64,000 bases of DNA from positions 46,090,188-46,154,187 of the forward strand of contig OZ024872.1 in assembly GCA_964017185.1 (NCBI GenBank), written 5' to 3'. Under the pieces are notes generated by a model that was not told the origin of the DNA, did no database searches, and was given only the letters and a program-made list of their open reading frames with translations. The translations under genes were made by a program, and so were the position numbers. Below are positions 38,305 through 50,204 of this stretch, in pieces (the first letter of the stretch is position 1; every line of letters starts with the position of its first letter). This stretch comes from Rugalucina vietnamica. Its lineage: Eukaryota; Mollusca; Bivalvia; Lucinida; Lucinidae.

Positions 38305-38692
38305 GAGACCGAAATGACACGGCCGGAAACGACCCGGGACTGAAATGACCCGGGACCGAAACGACCTGGGATCGAAATGACATGGGACCGGAAAGACCTG
38401 GGACCAAAACGACCATGGACAGAAATGACCCAGGACCGAAACGACCCGGGACTGATTGATCCGAGACCGAAACAACCCGGGACTGAAATGGCCGAAACCA
38501 CACGGGACCGAAATGACCCTTAACCAAAATAACCCAGGACCGAAATGACCTGGGACCTAAACCACCCGGGGCCAAAACGACCCTAAACCGAAACGCCCTG
38601 GACCGAAATAACCTGGGACTTAAATGACCAGGGACCGAAACGACCCGGGAACCGAAATGACCCGTAACCGAAATTACCCAGGAACGAAACGA
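38305..38692. repeat. 16-bp tandem repeat GACCGAAATGACCCGG
   Basis: About 24 degenerate units of ACCGAAATGACCCGGG / ACCGAAACGACCTGGG. One more unit pair is at 39262-39282. It lies about 0.2-0.6 kb upstream of HYLS1, possibly in its promoter region. The short ORFs in it are repeat frames. Confidence 0.9.
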
Positions 38693-38695
38693 CCA

Positions 38696-39065
38696 TACCG
38701 CCTCACTTCACTCCATGATCCTTCCACCATCCCTACCCTACCCACCACTACCCAACCACTTCACCTCTCCCTACCTTACCGCCACTTTATACTGTATCAT
38801 ACCTTACCTTCTTCCCTTCCCTAGCCATACTTCCTAAACATCAACACCTGCCACAAAAGTCCTCCCTACACTACCACTATCACAACCACACAACCCCCTA
38901 CCTACCCCCTACACAACCCTATCATTCCCTTCCTTACACCCGACTCCTTCCCTACCTTGCCCTACTATCACCCACTCAGTCATATCCCCTAGCCATCCAT
39001 ACCACCGCCACATCCTACACATCCCGATCCACTGCCCTAACCTGCCTACCCCCTACCTTACTCCT
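38696..39065. repeat. Low-complexity CCTACC/CCCTAC tract
   Basis: Almost purine-free + strand with CCTACC, CACTACCC and CCTTACC repeats. No coding sense. Confidence 0.8.
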
Positions 39066-39594
39066 ACATCAGTCTAGTTTGCCCTTTTGCAACTGAAGAC
39101 AGAATAGCCAGTTATGCTGAGCGAGTTTATTGCCAATCACACGCCAGCCAGCCACCAACTTGTATATTCTTGATTGCCATGGTTTCAGCCATTGAATTGT
39201 GTCATTGGATTTTAAAATCCCACACATGAGCATGGGAGCGGTCTAAAGACCGCAATAATTCACACGACCGAAACGACCCTTCTCTATCAGGTCCTGGGTG
39301 TTGATCCCGGGTTTTACTCCTTCCTGGAATTTAGAACCAAGTGTTCTGAAACTCAGACTGGTCTTCGAAATTTTCCCATGGGCGACCATCATTTGGAATA
39401 TATAGTCAAAGATTGTCGTCTGAATTTGTAAATTTGGTTTTAAATATTTTTTTTCAGAGTTTTGTAACAAATTTGATCTGAAATAGGACATATGAAAGTA
39501 TGTTTCACAAAGAAAATGTGTACGTATTATCAAGAAAAGAAAAATAAAGTACAAATTTCCCCATATCTGAATTGTCGACTACAATAGGGCATTC

Positions 39595-40285
39595 CGGGAT
39601 GACGTCATACAGGTAAGTTTGTTCATTCGGTGGAGGTACATTACTCGGTGTTTATCGCTATGCCTTACCAAATTTAGAGCGCAAAATATAGAATCGAAAT
39701 GGATTTTTTTCATCAAAGCATTACATATTCTATTAGATTTCCGGATATAATTTATTCCAAGGTAAGGAATGTGTAATATTTTTGTCACATTATGATTTTA
39801 CTAGCGTCTGAAAGTAGTAAGCGCATTGATCCAGTCGGCGTGACGTCATAGGTCAATCGTACGAGGTGAATTACTCGGTGTTTATCGCTGTAACCTTACT
39901 GAATTACAAGCAGAAAATATGAAAACAAAATAAAAATATTATTGAAAGCGTTGCATGTAGTTTTAGGTCTTCGTTATTTCTTGAACTCAGTGTATGAACC
40001 CCGTTATATTCCTGACAAATTATGATTTTAGAAGCATCTAAAAATGATTAAAACACAACGATATTGACCGAGGTTATACCCTCGACCGAATGAGCGAAGA
40101 GGCAGGAAAGGTGCAGTTCCGGTAACCAATATTGATTTTTTCTCACGAAAGAGTAGCTTGCCAACCGGGTCAATAGCGATAATGACCGAGGTTACCACCT
40201 CCACCGAATGAAGAAAATAGCAGGAAAGGTGACCGATATTGATTTCTTTTCACAGAAGAGTACCTTGCCGACCTGCCCTATGGCC
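39595..40285. repeat. Inverted/direct repeat cluster, possible DNA element
   Basis: GATGACGTCATACAGG (39598) and GTGACGTCATAGGTCA (39840) head two similar halves, each with ATTACTCGGTGTTTATCGCT. The right side has GACCGAGGTTACCACCTCCA, reverse-complementary to TTCATTCGGTGGAGGTAC on the left, and GGCAGGAAAGGTG / AGCAGGAAAGGTG as direct repeats. Confidence 0.6.
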
Positions 40286-40930
40286 GTCCACATCTTTTAC
40301 CTTCTGGTTTAAGCGATTTGCCATGTTGTTGTTGTTGTTCTTATGTACACATGTAATCTTAAAGCTGTCAGTCTGAAGACTGAACATGTTCAGACAGGTC
40401 AGATTTATTTCTCACTAAACAGCTAAAATCATACCGTTTTATTTACAATTCAAATTCCAGATTACACTCTGATATTGAAATTTATAAAATGCACATTCAA
40501 GACTTACAAATGCCTACAAAAGGGGCAAAGAAAGATGTACTCAAAGAATTATTCAGCACTTCATAAATTTCATTTTTTCTTGTTTTGTTTTTTCAAACTT
40601 CCCTGATTTTGTCGCTTATAACGTTGAAATTTACGCTTGTTTACCCATACATTTGCATTCTGATTTGATGTTACATGCACTGGGTAATGCAAATGAACAC
40701 GATATGTGATAAAATATGATAACCAATTAAATCTAATACCGAATGATATGATAAATCGTTTATTTTAATTTATGTTTTAACGATGTAAGCGACTGTCAAT
40801 ATTACGGTATAACGAACTACCGAAAAGAATGTCGGCCCTGTGTCGTACACACCCTTCTCGGATCCAAAATCGGATTTTATTGGGTAAATTCATTCATTTT
40901 CTAGTTATAAAGTTAAAACAATATTTATGC
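40286..40930. other. Unannotated intergenic sequence
   Basis: AT-rich, with a short GTTGTTGTTGTT run near 40326. No gene signal. Confidence 0.4.
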
Positions 40931-41130
40931 AGTTTTCCCCCAGATTATTAGAGATTGGAATGAACTCCCTGATTCTCTGATCTCCATTGCGGATGATTGT
41001 GTGTCTAAATTTACTTCTTTTGCTAGAGCTCGGGACTAGGCCTAATCCCCTCCGGTCAAGTCCCATTCCCCTTGTCTGGCATTGTCGGTTTGACGTTTCA
41101 CCAGTAAACTATTCTGATTCTGATTTTGGG
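40931..41130 (+). mobile_element. LINE-c family, 3' end fragment
   Basis: Encodes FPQIIRDWNELPDSL and DDCVSKFTSFARARD then TAG at 41036-41038, matching the C-terminus of LINE-c, and ends in ATTCTGATTCTGATTT repeats. A severe 5' truncation. Confidence 0.85.
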
Positions 41131-41484
41131 TCCGTGGTTGAAGAATACACAAAACCGGAGCGGACTCAAACTTTCCTGAAAATATTCATTTCGTATGTAA
41201 CGGGATAGTCTCCCTTGTAGAATACGTTGGTGCAACGTCCCAGATAGCAAATATCATTGGGCCAACATTGCATATTGATTGGGTAATTGGCGTTTGGTTG
41301 CGGTCGCTTATACATGATTGGGCCAATGTTGGCGTAGTATTGCATTCACATGCAACATTTGCCGACGTTGGCCCAACTTTGGCAAACGATCTGATACTGT
41401 AACGGGTCATGAAAGTGATTTTCTTTCACAGAAACAAGAGTGGCCCAATATTTGTTAGCCATTGTAACAAACAATGTACTTATA

Positions 41485-41528
41485 CCCAGCAGGCACACAA
41501 CATTCGTTGATGTTGTGTGCCTGCTGGG
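41485..41528. repeat. Perfect 19-bp hairpin
   Basis: CCCAGCAGGCACACAACAT, 6-nt loop, then its exact complement. Confidence 0.95.
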
Positions 41529-41985
41529 ATAGAATAGGATTTTTTTTCTATATAGTTTAGTAGTTTAGATTACATTAATGCATAATAGTTTAAGTTTGAA
41601 TTGACATCTATTTAAGGAATGTGTTAACTGTAGTGACAATGTATGACAAGGCACATACAATGAAGCCTGAGAAAATAAATAAAAACTTGTCGTGTACACT
41701 TTCCGTTGGCCGATGGTTGGCATATCATTCAGGCCGATTCGTATTTGATTAAATACTGACCGGTGTTAATTTGTAATCGATTAATTGTCTTTAAAATCTT
41801 ATTCAATAAAGAGACTGATTGAACAGTCTGGTTTCCTCATAGTTTCAATTTATATATATCAATCATAAATAATTATTATGATTTATATGTAAATCAACAT
41901 CAACGATTTTAAAACCATTATCTTAATTAACAGTTTCTTCCTTGACCAGGCCATTTAAATTTACTGTATATCTATTCTGTAAATA

Positions 41986-42936
41986 TTAAGGATGTTCGCT
42001 GCCAATGAAAAAGTATTCAAACTTTTTTCTAACCGCTCTTTTTTGATTCCAAAATACAACACAAGACATTTGAAAACAAAATAAATATAGGGTAGTGTGC
42101 ATTTTTTCAAGCTACAGGCCTCTGAATGAGACCTATGAGCATTATGTTTTAAATTTGGTAAAATTAATTTAATTTTTAATTCTTTGAAACAAACCTGTCT
42201 TAAACAAAAATACACCTAGAATGCTTTCAAACGTCATAATATTTACGTAGCGCAGACAATTTTGGACCAAAAGCATAGAAAAAATTGCAACTTGGAGTGG
42301 ATGACAAAATTTTAAGATTCCTTTTCTAACCCTACCCCCATACTTGAAAAGTCGGAAAAAATCAATATTTTGAAATGTACCAAACCCATATTTGTTGATT
42401 CAAACTTTTTCTTGTATTTTCACACAACATAGAACTTGGTAATATTGTTCGAATAAAAGAAAGAAATATATAGGGTAGTGAGCATATAAGAGAGAACCAA
42501 CAACTTGAAAATCGCCATTTTCGGCCTTTTTTCGGCTGTTTTGTTTCTAAAAGCCAATTTCATAAAACCACCTTAGATTTTAAAACCAGCACACCAAAGA
42601 CACAAAGAATGACTTAGAAGACCATGTACACATATACTGCTGCTAAAATAAACATCGAACTAGTGCAATTAATTTGAAGATGTGTAGTATTCAAGTTTAA
42701 TCTACCCTACCCCCTAAATTTTACTGACAACTAAAATTTTCTGAAAAGTTGCAGAAAATGGGGTGAAAAAATGAAGTTTCTTAGATTGACAATTTTCATG
42801 GCTCATTCGATGCATATTATCAATATGTATCCAAATATAAAATATTAGGAAAATATCTGCAACCGTTTACGAGATATTCAAGAAAAGAAAAACCGGAAGT
42901 TCCGAAATGTCAAATGTTAGCAGCGAACATCCTTAA
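41986..42936. mobile_element. TTAA-flanked TIR element, ~0.95 kb
   Basis: TTAAGGATGTTCGCTGC at the left and GCAGCGAACATCCTTAA at the right: a 13-bp perfect TIR with TTAA on both sides, as piggyBac-like elements duplicate. The TIR does not start with the usual CCC, so the superfamily is not certain. Nested in the CCCAGATAGCA element. Confidence 0.78.
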
Positions 42937-43428
42937 GTAAGCAATGGGAGCAAAATTGAAGTAAACACCTTTTTCACTGTAACACGTCTTTTCATAATAT
43001 TGTGGTTTATTATTTGCTTCGCTGCTCCAGCCAGAGTACAAGAGTACATAAGTTGTCATAGCAACGAGAAAGTTTCTCAGACATGTGAGAATTATCAACA
43101 GGTGTTTCGCATGAAGTTTTAGACAAGTCAGTTTTGCATGTTAAGATACAGACACTCTGAGCTTTAGAAGGTAAGTTTTATTTTTATTTTTTTTTTGCAT
43201 TATTTCTCCATCTTATTAAAGGCAGTAACTGTTGCGTAAATATAATTGATTTAATATAATATACTTCATTGTTGCCATCATACTTCGTTGCAACAAAGAG
43301 GTATTAGTTTTAATATGTATTTCTTTAACAGCTATGCCTTTATCTAAAATGCACGCATAAAAATGTTGCATAAATGAGGCTAGTTTATGTTTTTTGTCAT
43401 GGTGCTGTATTTATTCGTTTGTTTTCAG

Positions 43429-43616
43429 GAGACCAGTCGTCAAGAGAAAACGTTGACGTTCTCCAAAGACAAAGAGACCCAGCTGATCCCAGCTCGACTG
43501 TCACCATGGTGCTGCAGATCAAGAAACTGTACCGAGTGGACATATGCGATAGAAATACAACGTCGATAGCTTGTAATGAGCACATTCAAACATTGATGGG
43601 CCAACAGAAAATGTAA
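43429..43616 (+). other. Exon-like segment within a TIR element, unknown
   Basis: A splice acceptor TTTGTTTTCAG precedes an open stretch reading through REN-VDVLQRQRDPADPSSTV to a stop at 43614-43616. An upstream donor-like AAG|GTAAGTTTT sits near 43171. No family recognised. It could be transposon-derived or an accident. Confidence 0.25.
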
Positions 43617-43773
43617 AACCTCCGCATATTGGCCCAATGTCGAACCAATGTTATGGGCCAATAATGGGCCGATGAGCAAACGCTATGTTGGCCCATTCAA
43701 GACTTACAACCATGGGCCAATCGTGTGGCGTCCGATGGGCCAATGGAGGGCCAATGTATACGTGCTATCTGGG

Positions 43774-44468
43774 GTATTAGCGGCATATAAGCGGGTAGTA
43801 ATATGCAAATTAGAAACTCGAAACTTTGTGATTAGAGTAAGTGTTATGTATATAGCGCAGTAAACCACCCTTGGTGGATGAGCATGCTTTTCCACCGACG
43901 GGGTTTGCTGTGGCTTGGCTCGGCTGAAACGTTACACGTATTTGACCATTTTAAACTTTTCTGTCATCAACATCATCAAGACTTATAAACATCAGTCAAT
44001 TACACAGAATTTGATCTTTTTGACTTGAACCTGCCCAAAACGTCACTTTTGGTGATAACGGGGTAGCAGTTTATCGATCTTCTTTTTATATTAAAAAGAA
44101 ACTTAAGCAAATCAATGGTTGTAAATATTTGGAGACCTGGTACCTTTATAAATTCCTTTCTACTACAACAATAAGCACTAGACATTTTTGTATCATCATA
44201 TGCCATGAAATAATCAAGGAAAAGCATATGAAATTCATTAACAAAAGGGAAATTTAGGTCCGTCCGGTATTTATGTCCGATCCTGTACACACACAGGTAA
44301 GTTCAACCTCGCTCTCACTGATTTTCAATAAGTAGGTCCAACTCACATTCTTTGTATTTTCTGACACACGATAACTAGGATATACGATCTTAGTGTCCTA
44401 TATAATTTGGCAAAAGTAATAGTACGCAAACACAGAAAAAATGGGGTTTCTGCCTGCTGATTTGTTGT
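43774..44468. other. Unannotated intergenic sequence
   Basis: No repeat or gene recognised. Confidence 0.4.
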
Positions 44469-44476
44469 TTTTACAT

Positions 44477-45775
44477 CCGGGGGGGGGGGGGGGGCACTCC
44501 CTGGTAAGCAGTGTACCGATGCGTGATCAAAAAAACGATGAGAAAGGGTACTTTTTTTCAAGAAGGGCAGTGCGCAGCGCTGACATCATTTAGGGTAGGC
44601 AAAATGTCGTTTTTGTGGAAAAAGGGTATGTTTTTTACAATTCTGCTAAAACGCTGTGAAAAGGGGTGGACCGAGGCGTCCTTGGCCGATATGTTTTGGG
44701 CCGAAATGACTAAAATGTCTAAAACCTAAGGGATAAGATATGATTTTCCCTTTCTGTTCAACAATGTGTGTTGCTTCAATAGAAATTATTGTTTCTGCTA
44801 ATTGAGTAGTTCATACAAATAAAAATGGTTTGTCTTAAATCTTGTCTTTTGTACCCTGCTCTCCATAATGCTTGCTATATGTAAGTGCTTGGTATTTATC
44901 TACTATATCAAGATTTATTTCAAGTATGTATAGAAGCCTAGTGGTGTAGTGGGAAAGCTGCTTGCCTTGTAAACCAGGGGTCAATTCCAGGCTTCTCCAG
45001 TTTTTTGTACAAGACTTAAACTAATTTCCTATCGCCATATTACCTTAGCTGTTTAGTGGGACAAAACACAAAATTAACCAACCAACCATTATTTCATATA
45101 TATTTGTGTCAATTTTCTGTGTACATTTGAACAAATTCAGATGCTGAGGGCAAAGCTTGAAAACCCTGAAACAATTTAAACCCCCAATACTTTATTACTG
45201 ACAGTTCCAAGGCGATACTTCCTCTGTGGTTAGTCTGTTTCTCGTTTCAGTGATGACAATTTCTTTTGTATGTGCATTTTAAGGTTTACCATCTTTTCTT
45301 ATTGTACCTGTATGTTGCCTATTTGTAACTTTAGCTATTTCATGTGTTGATTGCATGACCAAATGTTTGTTTATGATCATATCAGTTCCACATTTTGAAG
45401 CATTTTAACCCAACAGAGCCAAAGTCTCAAAGGTGATCTTATAGGATAGGCAGGTACCTGGCATCCATCTTCCGTTACTGTAGTCTGTCTATATTTTAAA
45501 ATTACTTCTCTGAAGCCATCAGGCAGATTGTTTGCATATTACACATATAGCATCTTCACGTGGTTATAAAAGAATTATTGCATTCCAGTGTTTTAGTTGA
45601 CTACAGTGGAAAGGGGTACTTTTTGACGGGACACAGTGGAAAGGGTCACATTTTAAAGCAAACACAGTGAAAAGGGGGGTCAAATTTTAAATGTCGATCA
45701 CACTGTTTAGGGTATGTTCAACAATCCTTTGATCACGCATCGGTACACTGCTTACCAGGGATTGCCTCCCCCGGG
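44477..45775. mobile_element. TIR element with 8-bp target duplication (hAT-like size)
   Basis: TTTTACAT flanks both sides (44469-44476, 45776-45783). TIRs of about 50 bp share TCCCTGGTAAGCAGTGTACC and GATGCGTGATCAAA. The left end has a run of 16 G (44479-44494). Eight-base duplications fit hAT or P elements. No transposase; internal AAAGGGGTAC-type subrepeats. Confidence 0.82.
44937..45090 (+). mobile_element. SINE-3 copy (tRNA-derived), inside the 44477-45775 element
   Basis: Head GCCTAGTGGTGTAGTGGGAA (box A-like) and GGGGTCAATTCCAGGC (box B-like), then TTTAGTGGGACAAAACACAA and a tail AATTAACCAACCAACC. The same tail style is common in invertebrate SINEs. Not a tRNA gene. Confidence 0.68.
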
Positions 45776-45783
45776 TTTTACAT

Positions 45784-47214
45784 ATCAAAATGTGTCGATA
45801 TTTAAATCTTCGTTACTGTCGCCAAGACAAAACTCAAAACATATCGGTTTAAAATTTTCTAGTAAATGGAAGCTTATATACAGTTTTATATGTTGTGTGC
45901 AAACAATGCAATGGCAGCCATTCACCTGTTTACGTGTCGCCAGAAAATGGTTTTTGTATAAAACCTGCGTTATTGCTATATGCAACATACTGAAGAAGAC
46001 ATTTATAATATGTTTCAAACATCCTTTGTAACTTCAACGTGCCCACTAAACTAGACCATGTTGCCATATTAACATATTTTCCATATAAGGGCATTGTCTA
46101 CATGTTAGCTTCTGCTGGAAATAACCTACTATGTTTCAAAAGTAAATTGATAAAACGTTCGTGACTACAAGCATACAGCTAGGTAAGGTCCACAGGTTGT
46201 TTACAACATACACACTGTCTTTGTACATGCTATCCCGGCCGGGATTTTTAAGCCAGACACTGACAGCGTATGTTGTAATACAATCAGTTACATGTATTTC
46301 AAAGGTGGTTTTAAACCTTCGAGATTTAAACTTTCGTTATCGAAATATGCAATGGCATACGAGAAATCGGGATTGTGTATGAAATAGGTCTACATATGTC
46401 TCAATATAAGGCATTATGTGAAAGTACCTACCCCTGCCGACTAGAAAACGTCGAGAAGAGACCAATGAAAGTAGACATAGCAACAGGGTTTGGTTTTCAC
46501 TTTGAGGAAAACTAGGTAAAATAATGTTATTTATAGAGATAGAGCAATCAAGAAGTAGAGAATCGATCCTTAATATTTTTTCTATCTATATATAGCAAAG
46601 GACATCTTTCAGTGAAATGCAAAACATAGGGCGTGCATGATTTCCCTCCAATGCTGTATTTTGCACATTAACTACAGCAAACCTTCGTTACTGGTCGGTA
46701 ACGAAAGTTTTAACATCAGTACAGTGTATTTGGAGCTTTTGGCTTCTGGAAGTGTTTCTGTTATCGACATAAAATCAAATACATAAATCATATCATACAA
46801 ATACTACAAAAACAAAATGATACATGGCAAATTAAATGGAGATCCCTGAAAAGCCAAACAACGCCACAGAAATTCTGGGGCTAAAGAAAGACCGGTGTGC
46901 CAAGTAGGCTATATTTGTACTGGGGATTTCTGGTGTGAAAATGCGATATAGTAAGTTGTAAATTGCACGAGGTATAATTATTCAACTGTCTGCATCATGC
47001 CCGACATAAACAGAGCGAGCTAAAAGATCACTCATAAGTATGGCATTTGTCAACGAAAGACTGATAACATTGGCTAACCTGTACGGAAAAACACGGCTGA
47101 TTTATTTATGATTTGTTTTATCGACACTCACAAAATACTCCCTAGCTAGTTTCAGTGTTGCTATACTTTGTGTCATGTCTTGTCGTTATTTCATTCCCGC
47201 CTGTCTGGGTTGTA
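45784..47214. other. Unannotated intergenic sequence
   Basis: No gene or clear repeat recognised. Short ORFs here lack any family signal. Confidence 0.4.
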
Positions 47215-48287
47215 AGGTTTTCGGAAGATTTCATAGGTTTCCCGCCCAAAGTTTGAGTGTTTCTGGCAGCTTCTGTGTGATTTGTATATAAAATATGTTG
47301 CATTCACCGTATTTTAATGCAACATTTGATCAATGCAACAACATGGTGAAAACCTCTTCATGTTACACACATGCTTCATAAATCTATGTCAAAGGGGGAG
47401 GGGGTCAGATTTTTTTCAAAAAATATTTTGTCAGAAAACATATTTTTCAGCAATAGGTTATCAAGGAAATGCTACAATATGCTTATTGCAACCCAAAATT
47501 TTGGGTAGAAACTATTTATCCACGAGTAACAGGTACAACATCTTTATTAAATTTATAACTGTAAACAGCACTGTACATCGCTTATGCAAAAACCTGTACC
47601 TTAAATATACTATGCAAAATAAATAAAGCAAATTTTACTTTGAACAGTGACTGCATATGTTTTGTAGACATTAGGGAAGTTTTTCTGACAATGGTTTGCA
47701 TGTATCAAATTATGGTAGAACCAGTCTTTGTGTGATGCTGAAGTGACATTTGATTTAAAGCCCACGGAGGCACATAAACCATCAAATATTGATATACGTA
47801 TTTTGCACAGTATATCTTGTACACCTTGTGTATACCTATTAAAATAGGACAGTCAGTCTGTTCATTCAGGTAGAACATACATATACAGTATATTTCCATA
47901 GCCCTGGTGAATTACAAATAATGGACCTGAGCCCATTTTTTTGGTTTTGGGGCTTTTTGACAGCCTTCCCCCCCTTTGCCCAAACATGGCATTTGGATAT
48001 AGTATGTCATTTACAAAAGTACAGTTGTGTTCAAAATATTTTGGTCGGGCAAGTGGGGGGGGGACATGGTCTTATAAAAGGTTTCCTATTTCCTATATGA
48101 TGCTATATTAAATTCAAAGATTTTGTCCAATTTTTACAGAAGTCACTGCTCGAGCTATACAAAACATTACATGCCTAAAAACAATAGAAATTAATTTTTC
48201 GACTGCAATAAATGTCATTTCAGTGCCTGGAACGTGAGATTTTGAAAATTTCTTGGGCATTTCACAAAAGAAATCTTCCGAAAACCT
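47215..48287. repeat. 18-bp inverted repeat pair ~1.07 kb apart
   Basis: AGGTTTTCGGAAGATTTC (47215-47232) and its exact complement (48270-48287). Possibly the ends of a small DNA element; no duplication identified. Confidence 0.55.
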
Positions 48288-49200
48288 TTCAAATTTGACT
48301 GTACAGTAAATTTCATAGTATCGACAAACAAAGAATCATACTGGACCGCGCGAAAGTGTTTCGGCGTTGTATTTTCGCTTCCGATGACTGATTATTGATT
48401 TTGAACACTTATCTCTCGTTCCTTCAATTGTCGTAAAACACCATTTAATAAAACTGCATTGAACAAACAAGTGATTAAATACATAAAGCACACAAAGGCC
48501 CCTTGCCTCGCCCCTTCATTAAACAGACATTGTACATAGGGTTCTACATAAAATACTCAAGTGCCATTAAAACAAAACAAAAAAAAAAAAAAAAGACATT
48601 GTCTTTTTACACCTGAAAAACAAACACATTTCTGGCCCACAAGAATATATTTTATTTCAAATTGTATCATCAGTGTCCAAACAATCGCTCCGTACATCGG
48701 TCACCAGGATCGTAAAACAGGAATAGATTGAGACACAGAAGTTGAAAAAATCATTTAAAATCGTAAAAAAACATAATGGATCAAAATGTAATGACGACTT
48801 GACCAGTCTTGTGAATCCTTTGTTCCGTTTGTTTTGCTCTTGGGTTAATATTTACATTCACCATTATTGAAAGAGCTAATTGAATGTCCGATTGCGTATA
48901 AGTATACTAAACTACAATAGAAATGGACAATTGGATTTGTCTGCAGTACAAAGTCTACAATTTTAGTCAGGTCGACATATATCGATGTATATTTTCCCAC
49001 AAAAGTTACCAAGATTTATTAATGTGTGCAGACTTGTATTTTGTTGATATTGCTTTTGAATGCTACTGCTTGTGAAAAATGTAAAGTCAATTTTCTGTAC
49101 GCAATTTCGATGCGCATAGTTAATTGAGAACTTAGATTAAGTTACGACTGCGTTTTGCAGGGTTATTTTGTTTTCGACGATGAATATAATATTGACCATT
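48288..49200. other. Unannotated intergenic sequence
   Basis: AT-rich, with an A-run at 48579-48594. No gene signal. Confidence 0.4.
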
Positions 49201-49563
49201 TGAGCCGCCGCATCAGCCAACAATCTGCATACGCGAAAACAAAGACGCAGATCAGATCTGCGCTTTTGTTTTCGCTACACGGATTAGTACAATTCCTCTT
49301 CTGCTTTTAGGGAGCGCGGTGGCCTAGTGGTAGAGCGTCGGACTCCGAATCGAGAGGTCCTGGGTTCGATCCCCACAGGCATCGCCGTGTTGTGTCCTTG
49401 AGCAAGAAACATTAACTCCCTACAGTAAACCCAGGAAGAGTTGGCTCTGTCCCGACGTGCCTAAACAATTTCAAGCTTCTAACCTTCTTCTGTGATTGTA
49501 CAGCCCGATTTGTGTCGGACCTGGTCGGAACCCAAATTGTTGGTATTCTCACGCACAGGCTCA
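49201..49563 (+). mobile_element. MITE-A copy 20, split by a SINE-1
   Basis: TGAGCCGCCGCATCAGCCAA to CACGCACAGGCTCA. The core is reduced to GACGCAGATCAGATCTGCGC. The asymmetric half is opened at TTCTGCTTTT and resumes at AATTTCAAGCTTCTAACC. Confidence 0.9.
49309..49468 (+). mobile_element. SINE-1 copy inserted in MITE-A
   Basis: The best preserved copy: box A GTGGCCTAGTGGTAGAGCG, box B GGGTTCGATCCCC, then GTTGTGTCCTTGAGCAAGAA, ACTCCCTACAGTAAACCCAG and GACGTGCCTAAACAA. It resembles a tRNA over its first ~70 nt but has no closing acceptor stem. Confidence 0.88.
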
Positions 49564-50204
49564 CCAAAAATAGACTCAATGCTTTTAGAAATGAATTAAA
49601 TTTGACATCCTCGCGTTTCTTTTGTGTTTGGCTATATTAGTATAGCGGATTAGTATACCAGCAAAACTCCCCGGCCAATATGTCCGAACATGAAACAAAA
49701 ACCAATAATATAATTATTTCTTATGGAAACTAGATAATTTATAGCCAAGTAACGTAATGATGACAGACAATGACCACATATTATTAATACTCTCCAAGTT
49801 TGAATGAAAGAAAGTGATAGAGAGAGGCATTCTACCAGCGCATTCAAAAACGGTAAGTTGAAATAATTTTTATATTTGTAAAATGTTTGAAAGCCTAGAT
49901 GATTTACGTAGTTTGTTTAAATTTCATCGATTTCTTTTAACTCGGATATTTGTATGTACTCAAATCTTTTAATATTGATTTTAAGATTTAGCCATTTGTG
50001 TTTAAAATCGCAAAAAGAAATCGTGTGTGTTTATCATACACTTATAATAATACTTTTATACAAACGAGGGGCCTGTATGAATCCAAAATAATGATTTTCA
50101 AATGAAAAGGTATTGCATCTTTCCTATAATATTCGTAGCTTAGTCTAAAGAAACTATGGTTTAGTGCACCAATTCATAGAATTACGATTATGCTTGCAAA
50201 CGCA
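49564..50204. other. Unannotated intergenic sequence
   Basis: No gene or repeat recognised. Confidence 0.4.

Larger units (their letters stand above)
41239..43773. mobile_element. TIR element with CCCAGATAGCA ends, 2.5 kb
   Basis: Ends CCCAGATAGCA (41239-41249) and TGCTATCTGGG (43763-43773); the similarity extends imperfectly to about 28 bp. Both subterminal regions are rich in TTGGGCCAA / TGGGCCAAT motifs (41265-41390, 43625-43750). No transposase ORF. It contains a hairpin and a TTAA-flanked element. Confidence 0.72.

Noticed and set aside
38142-38575. Several overlapping ~100-codon ORFs on the - strand
   Set aside because: They arise from the 16-bp tandem repeat being open in all frames.
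49309-49390. Possible tRNA gene (good box A and box B)
   Set aside because: No 3' acceptor strand pairs with the 5' end, and the sequence continues into a body shared with 9371-9548; it is a SINE head.
45714-49850. Short ORFs of 60-105 codons
   Set aside because: No start context, splice support, composition or family motif; expected by chance in this length of sequence.
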